Source of the DNA: Halichondria panicea
Taxonomy: Eukaryota; Porifera; Demospongiae; Suberitida; Halichondriidae
DNA: 64,000 bases
Assembly (NCBI RefSeq): GCF_963675165.1
Contig: NC_087382.1
Span: 2,140,567-2,204,566, forward strand
Direction of reading: 5' to 3'
The position numbers were made by a program, and so were the translations under genes. The notes beneath the pieces were generated by a model. The model was given only the letters and a program-made list of their open reading frames with translations. It did not search any database and was not told where the DNA came from. Positions 62,229-64,000 of the stretch are shown in pieces (position 1 is the first letter of the stretch; each line of letters begins with the position of its first letter).

Positions 62229-64000
62229 TGTACACAGTGGGACCGCGTACACTAGTCTACACGGTGGGACCGCGTACACTAGTCTACACGGTGGGACGGC
62301 GTACACTAGTCTACACGGTGGGACCGCGTACACTAGCCTACACGGTGGGACCGCGCACACTAGCCTACACGGTGGGACCGCGCACACTAGCCTACACTAG
62401 TCTACACGGTGGGACCGCGCACACACTACTACACGGTGGGACCGCGCACACTAGCCTACACGGTGGGACCGCGCACACTAGCCTACACGGTGGGACCGCG
62501 CACACTAGCCTACACGGTGGGACCGCGCACACTAGCCTACACGGTGGGACCGCGCACACTAGCCTACACGGTGGGACCGCGCACACTAGCCTACACGGTG
62601 GGACCGCGCACACTAGCCTACACTAGTCTACACGGTGGGACCGCGTACACTAGTCTACACGGTGGGACCGCGTACACTAGCCTACACGGTGGGACCGCGC
62701 ACACTAGCCTACACGGTGGGACCGCGCACACTAGCCTACACGGTGGGACCGCGCACACTAGCCTACACGGTGGGACCGCGCACACTAGCCTACACGGTGG
62801 GACCGCGCACACTAGCCTACACGGTGGGACCGCGCACACTAGCCTACACCGTGGGACCGCGCACACTAGCCTACACGGTGGGACCGCGCACACTAGCCTA
62901 CACGGTGGGACCGCGCACACTAGCCTACACGGTGGGACCGCGCACACTAGCCTACACTAGTCTACACGGTGGGACCGCGCACACACTACTACACGGTGGG
63001 ACCGCGCACACTAGCCTACACGGTGGGACCGCGCACACTAGCCTACACGGTGGGACCGCGCACACTAGCCTACACGGTGGGACCGCGCACACTAGCCTAC
63101 ACGGTGGGACCGCGCACACTAGCCTACACGGTGGGACCGCGCACACTAGCCTACACGGTGGGACCGCGCACACTAGCCTACACGGTGGGACCGCGCACAC
63201 TAGCCTACACTAGTCTACACGGTGGGACCGCGTACACTAGTCTACACGGTGGGACCGCGTACACTAGCCTACACGGTGGGACCGCGCACACTAGCCTACA
63301 CGGTGGGACCGCGCACACTAGCCTACACGGTGGGACCGCGCACACTAGCCTACACGGTGGGACCGCGCACACTAGCCTACACGGTGGGACCGCGCACACT
63401 AGCCTACACGGTGGGACCGCGCACACTAGCCTACACGGTGGGACCGCGCACACTAGCCTACACGATGGGACCGCGTACACTAGCCTACACTAGTCTACAC
63501 GGTGGGACCGCGTACACTAGCCTACACGGTGGGACCGCGTACACTAGCCTACACGGTGGGGCCGCGTACACTAGCCTACACGGTGGGGCCGCGCACACTA
63601 GCCTACACGGTGGGGCCGCGCACACTAGCCTACACGGTGGGGCCGCGCACACTAGCCTACACGGTGGGGCCGCGCACACTAGCCTACACGGTGGGGCCGC
63701 GCACACTAGCCTACACGGTGGGGCCGCGCACACTAGCCTACACGGTGGGACCGCGCACACTAGCCTACACGGTGGGACCGCGCACACTAGCCTACACGGT
63801 AGCCTACACGGTGGGACCGCGTACACTAGCCTACACGATGGGACCGCGTACACTAGCCTACACGGTGGGACCGCGCACACTAGCCTACACGGTGGGACCG
63901 CGCACACTAGCCTACACGGTAGCCTACACGGTGGGACCGCGTACACTAGTCTACACGATGGGACCGCGTACACTAGCCTACACGGTGGGACCGCGTACGC
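62229..64000. repeat. 27-bp satellite, about 65 copies, reaching the window end
   Basis: Tandem units of CTACACGGTGGGACCGCGCA plus CACTAGC, 27 bp. Variants (GCGTAC, GGGGCCGCG, CTAGTCTACAC) are arranged in blocks, with the rare ACACACTACTACACGG variant at about 62421 and 62981, some 560 bp apart, suggesting higher-order repeats. Frames stay open on both strands because 27 is divisible by three; they are not genes. It lies within or after the epsin gene. Confidence 0.95.

Noticed and set aside
62228-63973. Several 70-190 codon open frames on both strands with 9-residue repeats
   Set aside because: They are translations of the 27-bp satellite; unit length divisible by three keeps frames open by chance.

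Overview
The window looks like metazoan nuclear DNA, most likely from a demosponge. It has short (about 60-250 bp) GT-AG introns, AT-rich spacers, many small inverted-repeat transposons, an animal-type TGF-beta/activin receptor gene and an epsin gene. The sponge assignment is an inference; no rRNA or mitochondrial marker is present.

The main content (about 0.5-54 kb) is a minus-strand tandem array of one large receptor-like gene family. Five near-full copies lie at 7.0-11.9, 17.4-21.9, 27.1-31.5, 34.4-38.9 and 47.3-53.9 kb, with C-terminal fragments at 0.5-1.0 and 46.8-47.0 kb. Each encodes about 1,460-1,540 residues without an intron: signal peptide, right-handed beta-helix built of PMP-like GGAI rungs, Cys-rich knot, multi-pass membrane domain and Pro-rich cytosolic tail. 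The copies are nearly identical except in one block of the helix, where the number and order of rung modules differ (8, 3, 2, 5 and 5). Only the copy at 27-31.5 kb is fully open. The other four carry private lesions: a nonsense codon before the tail; a nonsense codon plus a 1-nt deletion; a 4-nt insertion; and a 1-nt deletion plus a 1.9-kb TTAA-target transposon.

A TGF-beta-receptor-like gene (+ strand, 3.5-6.5 kb) lies tail-to-tail with the first full copy. Its exons join in phase throughout, but the kinase domain has lost the ATP-binding Lys and the HRD Asp, so it is a predicted pseudokinase. Its last exon, and parts of a chloroquine-resistance-transporter-like (CRT-like) gene, have been copied several times between the array genes. 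They show how the array was assembled from a mixed ancestral segment.

The right end (56-64 kb) holds the intact CRT-like gene (-) and, head-to-head 405 bp away, an epsin gene (+; ENTH, two UIMs, DPW/DPF motifs). The epsin gene runs off the window inside a 27-bp satellite of at least 1.77 kb. Elsewhere there are a solo LTR, a hAT-like element, several MITEs, a 1.7-kb tandem duplication with a small unidentified gene model, and many mini- and microsatellites. Several insertions can be proved by comparison with an empty site in a paralogous unit of this same window.
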